Shown here: positions 1 to 6,430 of the stretch, in pieces
Layout: every line of letters starts with the position of its first letter
How positions within the stretch are numbered: position 1 is the first letter of the stretch
Source: Bacillota bacterium
GTDB taxonomy: Bacteria > Bacillota > Dethiobacteria > Dethiobacterales > Dethiobacteraceae
Length of the DNA stretch: 12,836 nt
Assembly (NCBI GenBank): GCA_012800215.1
Contig: JAAZJT010000023.1
Location: forward strand, 1 to 12,836
Reading direction: 5' to 3'
Notes under the pieces: model-generated
Told to the model about the DNA's origin: nothing
What the model saw: the letters and a program-made list of their open reading frames with translations, nothing else
Database searches by the model: none
Translations under genes and position numbers: made by a program

Positions 1-810
1 CGCGAAATTGCCATTGAGGGTTTGGTTAATGGACAGCAGTTACTAACACTAACATCGAAGGAAGCAGAGGAACTTAACTTTACAGATGGCGTGTTTGCTA
101 CCCGGGAAGAGCTGTTGTCGGCATTGAATCTTACCGGAGCGGAACTTACTGAAATTGCACTCAGCCCGGCAGAAAAGCTGGCACGTTTTATTACTAATCC
201 CACTATCGCTACATTGTTGCTGGTCATTGGCCTTGCTGCCATGATTATTGAAATTATTATGGCCGGCTTTGGTGCTGCCGGTGTTATCAGCATTTTAGCC
301 TTTGTTCTTTATTTTGGCGGCCATGTAATCGCTGGACTGGCCGGCAATGAAGTTATTATTCTTTTTATCCTGGGAATAGTTCTTTTACTGGCAGAGGTGG
401 TAATCCCTGGTTTTGGCGTTATCGGGATTGCAGGAATTGTTAGCCTTTGTGCATCCATTATTCTTTCAGCTCCTACTGCTGCTGCGGGCATACAAATGCT
501 TATAGTGGCATTGCTCTTGACGTCAATTATTGTTGCTATTTTATTCCGCCGTTTAAAACGTTCTCCGGTTTGGTCGCAAATAATTTTACAATATGCAGAA
601 ACTAAGGATAGGGGCTATGTTGGTACCAGCGATTATTCACATTTAATTGGCCAAGTGGGTGAAACCCTGACGACGCTTCGTCCTGCAGGCACAGTTGAGA
701 TTAACGGACAGCGTTTGGATGTGGTAAGTGAAGGTGGCTTTATTGCCCAGGGCACTCCTGTCAAAGTGGTAAAAGTGGAAGGTGTCCGGATTATTGTTCG
801 CGCAAATTAA
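1..810 (+). CDS. NfeD-type membrane serine protease, C-terminal part (5' end outside window)
   Basis: The reading frame is open from base 1 and ends at TAA 808-810, giving 269 residues of a protein that starts upstream. An internal TTG at 22 is not a credible start. The first 45 or so residues (GQQLLTLTSKEA followed by a LeTDG-like turn) match the end of the ClpP/SppA-like protease domain of long NfeD proteins. Residues 65-185 hold several hydrophobic membrane segments. The last 65 residues (from LIGQVGETLTTL to the end) have the pattern of the small soluble OB-fold NfeD domain. In B. subtilis the equivalent is YqeZ, encoded next to the flotillin FloA. These proteins act at the membrane and are thought to partner with the adjacent SPFH protein. 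The catalytic residues are outside the window, so protease activity is inferred from the family. The floA ribosome-binding site follows within 6 bases, indicating one operon. Confidence 0.88.
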   Translation, partial: REIAIEGLVNGQQLLTLTSKEAEELNFTDGVFATREELLSALNLTGAELTEIALSPAEKLARFITNPTIATLLLVIGLAAMIIEIIMAGFGAAGVISILAFVLYFGGHVIAGLAGNEVIILFILGIVLLLAEVVIPGFGVIGIAGIVSLCASIILSAPTAAAGIQMLIVALLLTSIIVAILFRRLKRSPVWSQIILQYAETKDRGYVGTSDYSHLIGQVGETLTTLRPAGTVEINGQRLDVVSEGGFIAQGTPVKVVKVEGVRIIVRAN

Positions 811-829
811 AATTTTAGGAGGGATTGAA

Positions 830-1807
830 ATGCCTGAGTTTTTAATTATGATTGGTTTGATTGTTTTAGGTCTAGCACTGTTTTTAAGTTTTATTCCCCT
901 GGGATTGTGGATTTCGGCGCTGGCTGCCGGTGTGCGTATTGGTATTTTTACCCTGGTGGCTATGCGTTTGCGCCGTGTACCTCCGGCTAAAATTATTAAC
1001 CCTTTAATTCGTTCAATTAAAGCAGGTTTAGACCTGAAAGCAGACCAACTAGAGAGCCACTTTCTGGCCGGCGGTAATGTGGATCGTGTAACTAACGCTT
1101 TAATTGCCGCCCAGCGTGCCGGTATCGACCTTGGCTTTGAGCGTGCTGCTGCCATTGATTTAGCTGGTAGGGATGTTCTGCAGGCAGTGCAGGTCAGTGT
1201 TAATCCGAGTGTGATTGAAACGCCCATCGTGGCGGCGGTGGCCAAAGACGGTATTGAAGTAAAGGCCAAGGCACGCGTAACTGTACGCGCCAATATTGAG
1301 CGCTTAGTGGGCGGTGCCGGTGAAGAGACTATTATTGCCCGCGTTGGGGAAGGTATTGTTACTACCATTGGTTCAGCTGAAAGCCATAAAAGTGTTTTAG
1401 AAAATCCTGATTCTATTTCCGAAACTGTCCTAAATAAAGGGCTTGACGCCGGTACAGCTTTTGAGATTCTTTCTATTGATATTGCCGATGTGGACGTAGG
1501 TAAAAACATTGGAGCGCAATTGCAAACAGACCAGGCAGAAGCAGATAAGCGTATTGCGCAGGCTAAAGCTGAAGAAAGAAGAGCCATGGCGGTTGCCTAT
1601 GAACAAGAGATGCGTGCTACTGTCCAGGAAATGCGTGCAAAAGTGGTGGAAGCGGAAGCTGAAGTGCCACGTGCTTTTGCCCAGGCATTACGCGAAGGAA
1701 AAATTGGTGTAATGGATTACTATAATTTACAAAATATCCAGGCTGATACTAAAATGCGTGGGTCCATAGCAGATTTGGGTGCTGGGAAGAACGAGGGTAA
1801 AGATTAG
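830..1807 (+). CDS. floA: Flotillin-like membrane protein FloA (YqfA family)
   Basis: This 325-residue protein is close to the roughly 330 residues of B. subtilis FloA. FloA-type flotillins oligomerise in membrane microdomains and affect membrane fluidity and protease/secretion complexes. The N-terminus (residues 3-45) is a hydrophobic hairpin that anchors the protein from the cytoplasmic side. Residues 50-230 form the SPFH-like region with the conserved stretches GLDLKADQLESHFLAGGNV and VSVNPSVIETP. Residues 235-285 are the Ala/Glu-rich coiled coil that drives oligomerisation, followed by the conserved GVMDYYNLQNIQADTKMR tail. The ATG at 830 is preferred over an upstream in-frame codon at 782 because TAGGAGGG (816-823) sits 6 bases before it and the longer version would overlap NfeD. 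Pairing with NfeD is the standard arrangement for this family. Confidence 0.96.
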   Translation: MPEFLIMIGLIVLGLALFLSFIPLGLWISALAAGVRIGIFTLVAMRLRRVPPAKIINPLIRSIKAGLDLKADQLESHFLAGGNVDRVTNALIAAQRAGIDLGFERAAAIDLAGRDVLQAVQVSVNPSVIETPIVAAVAKDGIEVKAKARVTVRANIERLVGGAGEETIIARVGEGIVTTIGSAESHKSVLENPDSISETVLNKGLDAGTAFEILSIDIADVDVGKNIGAQLQTDQAEADKRIAQAKAEERRAMAVAYEQEMRATVQEMRAKVVEAEAEVPRAFAQALREGKIGVMDYYNLQNIQADTKMRGSIADLGAGKNEGKD

Positions 1808-1821
1808 TAAGGGGTGAGTAT

Positions 1822-2268
1822 GTGGAGTCCCTAATTATTTTTCTTGTCTTTGCGGTTATTTCTGTTTTGCGCACAGCGGCAGAGCAGCAAAGTAAGCAAA
1901 CGAAAAAGACTCCAGGCACAACGAGGACAGAACGACCGGTCCCAATGCCTGGCCTTCCACGCTGGTTAACAGAAGGGGCACCTGCAGGTAGAAAAGCTCG
2001 GCCGGCGATGGTAGGAACGCCTAACCTGCAGCAGGATAAAACGGCTGAAATTGTCAGCCGACCGGTTTTATCCAGGCGCGAACCTGAACTTCATGAGCAG
2101 GAAAATACGCTGACTGCATCTGTGCCACTGCAGGTAAAGATAGAGCCTGCTGCTAGTAAAATACAGCTACAGCAAAACTCTTTATTTCATAATTTAGATG
2201 AAGTAAGAAGAGGAATTGTTCTGGCTGAAATACTGGGCAAACCAAAAGCATTACGGAAATACCGTTAA
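1822..2268 (+). CDS. Small membrane-anchored protein of unknown function
   Basis: This 148-residue protein has no name I can assign. Residues 3-17 form one hydrophobic segment (SLIIFLVFAVISVL), probably a membrane anchor. Residues 20-115 are a Pro-, Lys-, Arg- and Gln-rich, low-complexity and probably disordered linker. The C-terminus (about 120-148) is a compact conserved-looking block, FHNLDEVRRGIVLAEILGKP followed by KALRKYR. Similar short ILGxPxALR tails recur at the ends of otherwise disordered Firmicute membrane proteins, as I remember them. The GTG start at 1822 follows AAGGGGTGAG (1809-1818); the overlapping ATG at 1820 hits a stop after four codons. It is 14 bases after floA and ends just before a strong terminator, so it is the last gene of the NfeD-FloA operon. 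It occupies the slot of B. subtilis yqfB but does not look related to it. A role as a FloA partner is only an inference from position. Confidence 0.8.
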   Translation: MESLIIFLVFAVISVLRTAAEQQSKQTKKTPGTTRTERPVPMPGLPRWLTEGAPAGRKARPAMVGTPNLQQDKTAEIVSRPVLSRREPELHEQENTLTASVPLQVKIEPAASKIQLQQNSLFHNLDEVRRGIVLAEILGKPKALRKYR

Positions 2269-2282
2269 TCTTCTCCAATTTT

Positions 2283-2321
2283 AAAGCTCCGGCTGCTTTT
2301 TGTAAGCAGCCGGAGCTTTTT
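2283..2321 (+). terminator. Strong intrinsic terminator after the NfeD-FloA operon
   Basis: A perfect 16-bp stem (2283-2298 with 2304-2319) closes a 5-base loop. The GC-rich core CTCCGGCTGC is flanked by A and T runs, and the 3' arm runs into TTTTT (2317-2321). The A-run on the 5' side could let it work on the other strand too, but there are no minus-strand genes here. It separates the floA operon from the M23 peptidase gene. Confidence 0.93.
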
Positions 2322-2333
2322 GATGGGAAATAT

Positions 2334-2444
2334 GTTAAAGAAACTTAAAATTTATTAACATTTTTAAAGGTGTTTTAGGAAAAAGAGCGAATAATACAGT
2401 AGTTTAAATATTAAAAAACCTTAACATTGTTAAGCTAAGTTAAC
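2334..2444. promoter_or_regulatory. Cluster of GTTAA/TTAAC half-sites; possible operator region
   Basis: The leader of the M23 peptidase gene contains GTTAA at 2334 and 2429, TTAAC at 2355 and 2421, and the palindrome GTTAAC at 2439-2444. The element 2421-2433 (TTAACA-T-TGTTAA) is a perfect 13-base inverted repeat. The element at 2355-2367 (TTAACATTTTTAA) differs from it at one base. The region is AT-rich, so some recurrence by chance is expected. I could not find a convincing SigA or sporulation promoter in this stretch, although one must exist because a terminator lies directly upstream. Confidence 0.35.
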
Positions 2445-2463
2445 CGTCATGGGGGGGAGAGGA

Positions 2464-3804
2464 ATGGGTATTGCAAAAATTTCGGCAAAAAAGTTTATTA
2501 TGGCAAGTTTGGCTTTAGTACTAATGATAGTAGGCTATCTTTATGTTTATAGTTTTGGTTATGTGCTGGCTGTAGATGGCGAAGAAATAGGCTTTTTGCC
2601 TAAAAGCAGTTTGCAGGAGTTAACGGAATTTATTGCTGACATGAAAGATAACGCACAGGAAGCTTTCCAGATGGAGGTTGTCTTTAATGAGCAGTTGGAG
2701 TTTACTGCTTGCAGGCGCCTAGAGAAAAAGCAGGCATTAGACACCATTAAAGACGAACTGCGCCAAAGACTTTCCTATAGTACTTATGGCTATATTCTCA
2801 CTGTTAATGGCACAGAAACAGTTGCTTTACACAGCGAAGAAGACTATACAGAAGTAATGCAGATTATGAAAGATACTTATCTGAAAGATAAAGAAGATAC
2901 AACGCTGCGGGATTTTACTATCCAAGCTGAGATTGATTTTATCCGACGCCCGGTGGCACCAGATGAAATAGTATCAGTAGAGGACGCTGCTAATATACTT
3001 CTTGCCGGTTTACCCAGGCAGCAGACGCATCTGGTAGCACGTGGAGAATCTCTTTGGTCAATTTCCCAGGCAAATAATATGACTGTGGAAGAACTGGAAG
3101 CTGCTAATCCACAAATTAAAAACAGGCAAATTAAGCCCAATGATGAATTGAAACTGGTAAAAACAGAGCCCTTGGTTGATGTTTTGACGGTGGAAGAAGT
3201 TAAAGTTACAGAAAGAATTCCCTTTAGGACAATTTATGTTAATGACAACAGTATGTATACTGCACAAACCAAAGTTAAAACGGCAGGCAGGACTGGTGAG
3301 AAGGAAGTTATTTATCATGTAACAAAGGAAAATGGTGTTGAAACTGCTCGTGTAAAAGCGGGAGAAAATATTATTCGTGAGCCGGTCAACAAAATAGTAG
3401 CTAAAGGAACAAAGCCTGCTCCCAAAACAGGCACAGGTCATTTTATCTGGCCTTTGGCCAGCGGTGGTACCATTACTTCCCACTTTGGTCCGCGCTGGGG
3501 AAAAATGCATTATGCCGTTGATATTGCGGCGGCTGCCGGTACGCCTATCAGGGCAGCAGACGGTGGTGTTGTCAAAACTTCTGCCTATAAAGGCAGCTAT
3601 GGCAATCTCGTGGTGATTGATCATGGCAACGGTTATAGCACTTATTACGCCCATAATTCACGCTTATTAGTTAGTGTCGGTGAGCGGGTGGTGCAAGGAC
3701 AAACAATTGCTTTAATGGGCAGCACTGGCAACAGTACAGGCAGCCATGTTCATTTTGAAATCAGAAAGAATGGTACACCCATTAATCCTTTAAACTTCTT
3801 TTAA
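2464..3804 (+). CDS. Membrane-anchored M23 peptidoglycan endopeptidase with LysM and G5 domains
   Basis: This enzyme of about 446 residues should cut peptide cross-links in peptidoglycan on the outer face of the membrane. Residues 8-32 are an uncleaved-looking signal or membrane anchor. Residues 33-180 contain two related segments, each starting with a short strand-turn motif (VLAVDGEEIGF and ILTVNGTETVA). A LysM wall-binding module lies at about 189-233 (VARGESLWSISQANNMTVEE), a G5 domain at about 236-315, and an M23/LytM catalytic domain at about 325-446. Zinc ligands are visible: His349 and Asp353 in HYAVD, and His430 in HVHFE. His397 (YYAHN) and His428 complete the active site, so it should be active. 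The ATG at 2464 is chosen over the ATG at 2449 because the GGGGGGGAGAGG run (2451-2462) is its natural ribosome-binding site. It is a single-gene unit between two hairpins and is not part of the equivalent B. subtilis block. A role in growth or in spore-wall remodelling cannot be decided from sequence. Confidence 0.93.
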   Translation: MGIAKISAKKFIMASLALVLMIVGYLYVYSFGYVLAVDGEEIGFLPKSSLQELTEFIADMKDNAQEAFQMEVVFNEQLEFTACRRLEKKQALDTIKDELRQRLSYSTYGYILTVNGTETVALHSEEDYTEVMQIMKDTYLKDKEDTTLRDFTIQAEIDFIRRPVAPDEIVSVEDAANILLAGLPRQQTHLVARGESLWSISQANNMTVEELEAANPQIKNRQIKPNDELKLVKTEPLVDVLTVEEVKVTERIPFRTIYVNDNSMYTAQTKVKTAGRTGEKEVIYHVTKENGVETARVKAGENIIREPVNKIVAKGTKPAPKTGTGHFIWPLASGGTITSHFGPRWGKMHYAVDIAAAAGTPIRAADGGVVKTSAYKGSYGNLVVIDHGNGYSTYYAHNSRLLVSVGERVVQGQTIALMGSTGNSTGSHVHFEIRKNGTPINPLNFF

Positions 3805-3827
3805 CTGGCACTGGAAAATTATCCCCC

Positions 3828-3861
3828 GGCTAGCGGACTTCAATCTTGACGTCCGCTAGCC
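3828..3861 (+). terminator. Inverted repeat after the M23 gene; weak terminator candidate
   Basis: An 11-bp perfect stem (GGCTAGCGGAC at 3828-3838 with GTCCGCTAGCC at 3851-3861) closes a 12-base loop that itself contains TCAA/TTGA. The stem is stable and correctly placed 24 bases after the M23 stop. It is followed by ATTTAACAC rather than a U-run, so it is either a weak or Rho-dependent terminator or an mRNA-stabilising 3' hairpin. Confidence 0.5.
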
Positions 3862-3871
3862 ATTTAACACT

Positions 3872-3900
3872 GCATAAGACATTCACTGTATGCATAGAAA
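3872..3900 (+). promoter_or_regulatory. Candidate SigE (mother-cell) promoter for yqfC-yqfD
   Basis: GCATAAG (3872-3878) matches five of seven positions of the B. subtilis SigE -35 consensus (K-M-ATATT). CATAGAAA (3893-3900) matches five of the seven defined positions of the -10 consensus CATACAnT. The spacer is 14 bases, the usual value. A transcript starting near 3907 would still include the AGGAGGG ribosome-binding site at 3913-3919. In B. subtilis yqfC-yqfD is controlled by SigE, which supports the reading. The match is imperfect. Confidence 0.5.
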
Positions 3901-3925
3901 TGAAAGGAGGATAGGAGGGAAGAAG

Positions 3926-4207
3926 GTGAATGACAAAAAGGTTTCCAAATGGCGTACTCGCCTGGCAGATGCCTTAGAACTGCCGCGTGAGATTATTTTA
4001 AATCTGCCGCGGGTGACGGTTATTGGCACTTTGCAATGTTATTTGGAAAATCACCGTGGTGTTATTGAATACACAGGTGAGCGTGTCCGTGTTGCCATTG
4101 ATAGCGGCGAACTGGTTATTGATGGTCAGGATTTAGTCATTCGTTATCTTGCCGACGAAGAAATTGCGGTTGATGGTAATATCTCTGCAATCCGTTTTGA
4201 AACTTAG
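3926..4207 (+). CDS. yqfC: Sporulation protein YqfC
   Basis: This 93-residue protein has the size expected for YqfC, a small sporulation protein of the YabP/YqfC family made in the mother cell; its biochemical role is unknown. The N-terminal 25 residues are basic and helical (KWRTRLADALELPREIILNL). The rest is a beta-rich repeat pattern with alternating hydrophobic residues (VTVIGTLQCYLENHRGVIEY, then VIDGQDLVIRYL and IAVDGNISAIRF). The GTG start at 3926 is chosen because AGGAGGG (3913-3919) lies 6 bases upstream; extending to the in-frame codon at 3890 would place the ribosome-binding site inside the gene. A SigE-like promoter lies immediately upstream and yqfD follows 21 bases later, matching B. 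subtilis. Confidence 0.9.
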   Translation: MNDKKVSKWRTRLADALELPREIILNLPRVTVIGTLQCYLENHRGVIEYTGERVRVAIDSGELVIDGQDLVIRYLADEEIAVDGNISAIRFET

Positions 4208-4228
4208 CGCCGCAGAGGGGGATGAGGC

Positions 4229-5443
4229 GTGTTTATTCATAAATTACGTTACTATTTTACAGGTTATTTAATTATTGCAGTACAAGGGAGAAATACGGAA
4301 AAATTAGTTAATCTGGCAATTAGGCGCCGCATTCCCATTTGGGATTTGCAGCATAGAACTGATTATACCTGCCTGAAAATAGATATAGATAGCTTTTTTG
4401 AAATGCGCCATTTAGCGCGACAAACAGCTTGCCGACTGCAAATTTTGCAGAAAGTGGGGCTGCCTTTTCTTTACCGGCGTCTTATAAAAAGACGGGGTTT
4501 GGTAATAGGACTTTGTTTTTTTATTAGCGTTTTATATTTTCTTTCTTCTATGATTCTTTTCATTGATGTGAAAGGCAATGAAAATCTGGAAGCCGAGTAT
4601 ATTTTACAGCTGGCGGAGGAGTCCGGTGCTAGCCCGTGGCTTTTTAAAGGGAAGCTAAATCAAAATGAGATAGCGCAGCAAATGTTAATTAAAGAACCAA
4701 AATTAGAATGGGTAGGATTACATATTCAAGGGACGCGTTTGCTGATTGAGGTGGTAGAAAAAATTAAACTGCCTGTAGAGTCGGATACACAATCTCATCT
4801 TGTGGCGGCTAAAGATGGCTTAGTAACAGATGTACTTGTGGTAACGGGTGAAGCTAAGGTTAAAGAAGGGGATACGGTTAGGCGGGGACAACTGTTGATT
4901 GAAGGTATCCTGCGTCCTCAATCCCCGTATTTGTCTGAAGAAGAAGCGCAACTACCGCCGGTACCGGTTAAGGCACGTGGTGAAGTGCAGGCGCGTGTAT
5001 GGTACGAAGGATACGGAGAGGCAGCTTTAACTGAGGCAGTACGTCAGCGCACAGGCAAACGCATCGTAAACTGGACATTATTAGTTAATGAGCAGCCTGT
5101 TCTGCGTATTGGACGCACCCAAATTCCTTATCATGTGTACGATACGGAAACTGCTCGTCGTGGTTTTTCTGAAAGGATAATACGCTTCCCTGTCGAAATC
5201 ATAACAGAGACTTACCATGAGGTTGATCTGCAGGAGAAAAAAATATCAAAGGCTGAGGCTTTAAAAATTGCCACTGAACGTGCCAAAGTATTGGCTGAGC
5301 TGCAGCTGCCGGATGGGGAGAAGGTAGAAGATGTTACTATTGAAGAAATACCTTTAACTGAAGAAGGAATTGTTGCAGTGCGCTATGTTTTGGAGACATC
5401 GGAAAATATAGCAGTGGAAGAAACAGTTAGCGGAGGCGAATAA
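4229..5443 (+). CDS. yqfD: Sporulation membrane protein YqfD
   Basis: This 404-residue protein is close to the roughly 400 residues of B. subtilis YqfD, a sporulation protein of unknown mechanism made with YqfC. Residues 1-85 are a basic cytoplasmic domain (FTGYLIIAVQGRNTEKLVNLA). Residues 90-112 form the single clear membrane segment (LVIGLCFFISVLYFLSSMIL). Directly after it, IDVKGNENLEAEYILQLAEE and the following 60 residues resemble a POTRA-like fold as seen near the membrane in FtsQ-type proteins. A further beta-rich domain (DGLVTDVLVVTGEAKVKEGD, which looks like a barrel-sandwich turn) and a C-terminal Glu-rich tail follow. The GTG at 4229 has GAGGGGG (4215-4221) 7 bases upstream; the overlapping ATG at 4222 stops after six codons. 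The phoH start codon is only 4 bases after its stop. Confidence 0.92.
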   Translation: MFIHKLRYYFTGYLIIAVQGRNTEKLVNLAIRRRIPIWDLQHRTDYTCLKIDIDSFFEMRHLARQTACRLQILQKVGLPFLYRRLIKRRGLVIGLCFFISVLYFLSSMILFIDVKGNENLEAEYILQLAEESGASPWLFKGKLNQNEIAQQMLIKEPKLEWVGLHIQGTRLLIEVVEKIKLPVESDTQSHLVAAKDGLVTDVLVVTGEAKVKEGDTVRRGQLLIEGILRPQSPYLSEEEAQLPPVPVKARGEVQARVWYEGYGEAALTEAVRQRTGKRIVNWTLLVNEQPVLRIGRTQIPYHVYDTETARRGFSERIIRFPVEIITETYHEVDLQEKKISKAEALKIATERAKVLAELQLPDGEKVEDVTIEEIPLTEEGIVAVRYVLETSENIAVEETVSGGE

Positions 5444-5447
5444 CAAC

Positions 5448-6428
5448 TTGAAGACTAGAGAAAGCAGCATAGCTATTAAAGTGGATAATAATGAACACTT
5501 ACAACAGCTGTTAGGCCGCTTCGATCAGCATATTAATATCATAGATCGTTATTTTAAGGTGAAAGTTACTCCACAAGGTGATAATATTACTATTACCGGC
5601 AGTAGTGATGATACAGAGAAAGTTGCTCTGCTTTTTCAGGAGTTATTGTGGCTTTTACATCAGAAGCAGGTGCTGCACGCTGCCGATGTGGAATATGCCA
5701 TAAAACTTCTTTTTGAGGGACAAGCCGGGCAAATTAGGGAGCTCTTTACTGATTTGGTTTTCTTAACACCACGGGGGAAAAAAATTAAACCACAAACTGT
5801 GGGACAAAAAAAATATCTGGATGCCATGCGTAAAAACGATATTGTTTTCGGCATAGGCCCTGCGGGGACGGGAAAAACTTACTTGGCCATGACAATGGCA
5901 GTAAAAGCTTTAAAAGAAAAAAAAGTGCAGCGTTTAATTTTGACCCGCCCTGCTGTAGAAGCGGGCGAGAACCTGGGTTTTTTGCCGGGTGATTTAGAGG
6001 ATAAAGTTGAACCTTACCTGCGCCCTCTTTATGATGCTTTGTATGACTTACTGGGCATAGAAATTTATCGCAACTATTTAGAAAAAGGAATGATTGAGGT
6101 GGCGCCGCTGGCTTATATGCGTGGCAGGACGCTTGATGATTCTTTTATAATTCTTGATGAAGCGCAGAATACAACTGCACAGCAGATGAAAATGTTTTTA
6201 ACCCGTCTGGGGTTTGGCTCACGGGCGGTTATTACCGGTGATACAACGCAGGTTGACTTGCCGCGTGGGCGTTTTTCTGGGTTGGTACAAGTACAAACTA
6301 TATTAAAAGATGTTCCTGGAATTGACTTTGTGTATTTAACAGATAAAGATGTTGTGCGTCACCCACTAGTACAAAAAATTATCCAAGCCTATGAATTGTA
6401 CGACCAGCAGCACAGCGGGAGTGATTGA
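5448..6428 (+). CDS. phoH: PhoH-family ATPase (PhoH-like protein)
   Basis: This 326-residue P-loop ATPase is of the usual PhoH length. The Walker A motif GPAGTGKT is at 137-144 and the Walker B region FIILDEAQN at 233-241. The family signatures LTRPAVEAGENLGFLPGDL (165-183), LAYMRGRTLDD and VITGDTTQVDLP are also present, so the core is intact. The N-terminal 105 residues form a small domain with a KH-like hydrophobic pattern common in PhoH-like proteins. PhoH proteins are cytoplasmic and have been linked to RNA metabolism; the nearby ybeY, a ribosome/rRNA maturation factor, supports that theme. The start is TTG at 5448, with GGAGG (5432-5436) 11 bases upstream inside the yqfD 3' end. No ATG fits the N-terminus. 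The stop TGA overlaps the first possible codon of pgpH. Confidence 0.96.
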   Translation: MKTRESSIAIKVDNNEHLQQLLGRFDQHINIIDRYFKVKVTPQGDNITITGSSDDTEKVALLFQELLWLLHQKQVLHAADVEYAIKLLFEGQAGQIRELFTDLVFLTPRGKKIKPQTVGQKKYLDAMRKNDIVFGIGPAGTGKTYLAMTMAVKALKEKKVQRLILTRPAVEAGENLGFLPGDLEDKVEPYLRPLYDALYDLLGIEIYRNYLEKGMIEVAPLAYMRGRTLDDSFIILDEAQNTTAQQMKMFLTRLGFGSRAVITGDTTQVDLPRGRFSGLVQVQTILKDVPGIDFVYLTDKDVVRHPLVQKIIQAYELYDQQHSGSD

Positions 6429-6430
6429 TA

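Noticed and set aside
643..1587. Long minus-strand open frame (314 codons) opposite nfeD and floA
   Set aside because: It is Ser/Ala/Ile/Arg-rich with no recognisable domain and lies antisense to the well-supported floA gene; typical shadow frame.
3058..3654. Minus-strand open frame (198 codons) opposite the M23 gene
   Set aside because: Composition is unlike a real protein, and the + strand frame there encodes intact LysM, G5 and M23 domains.
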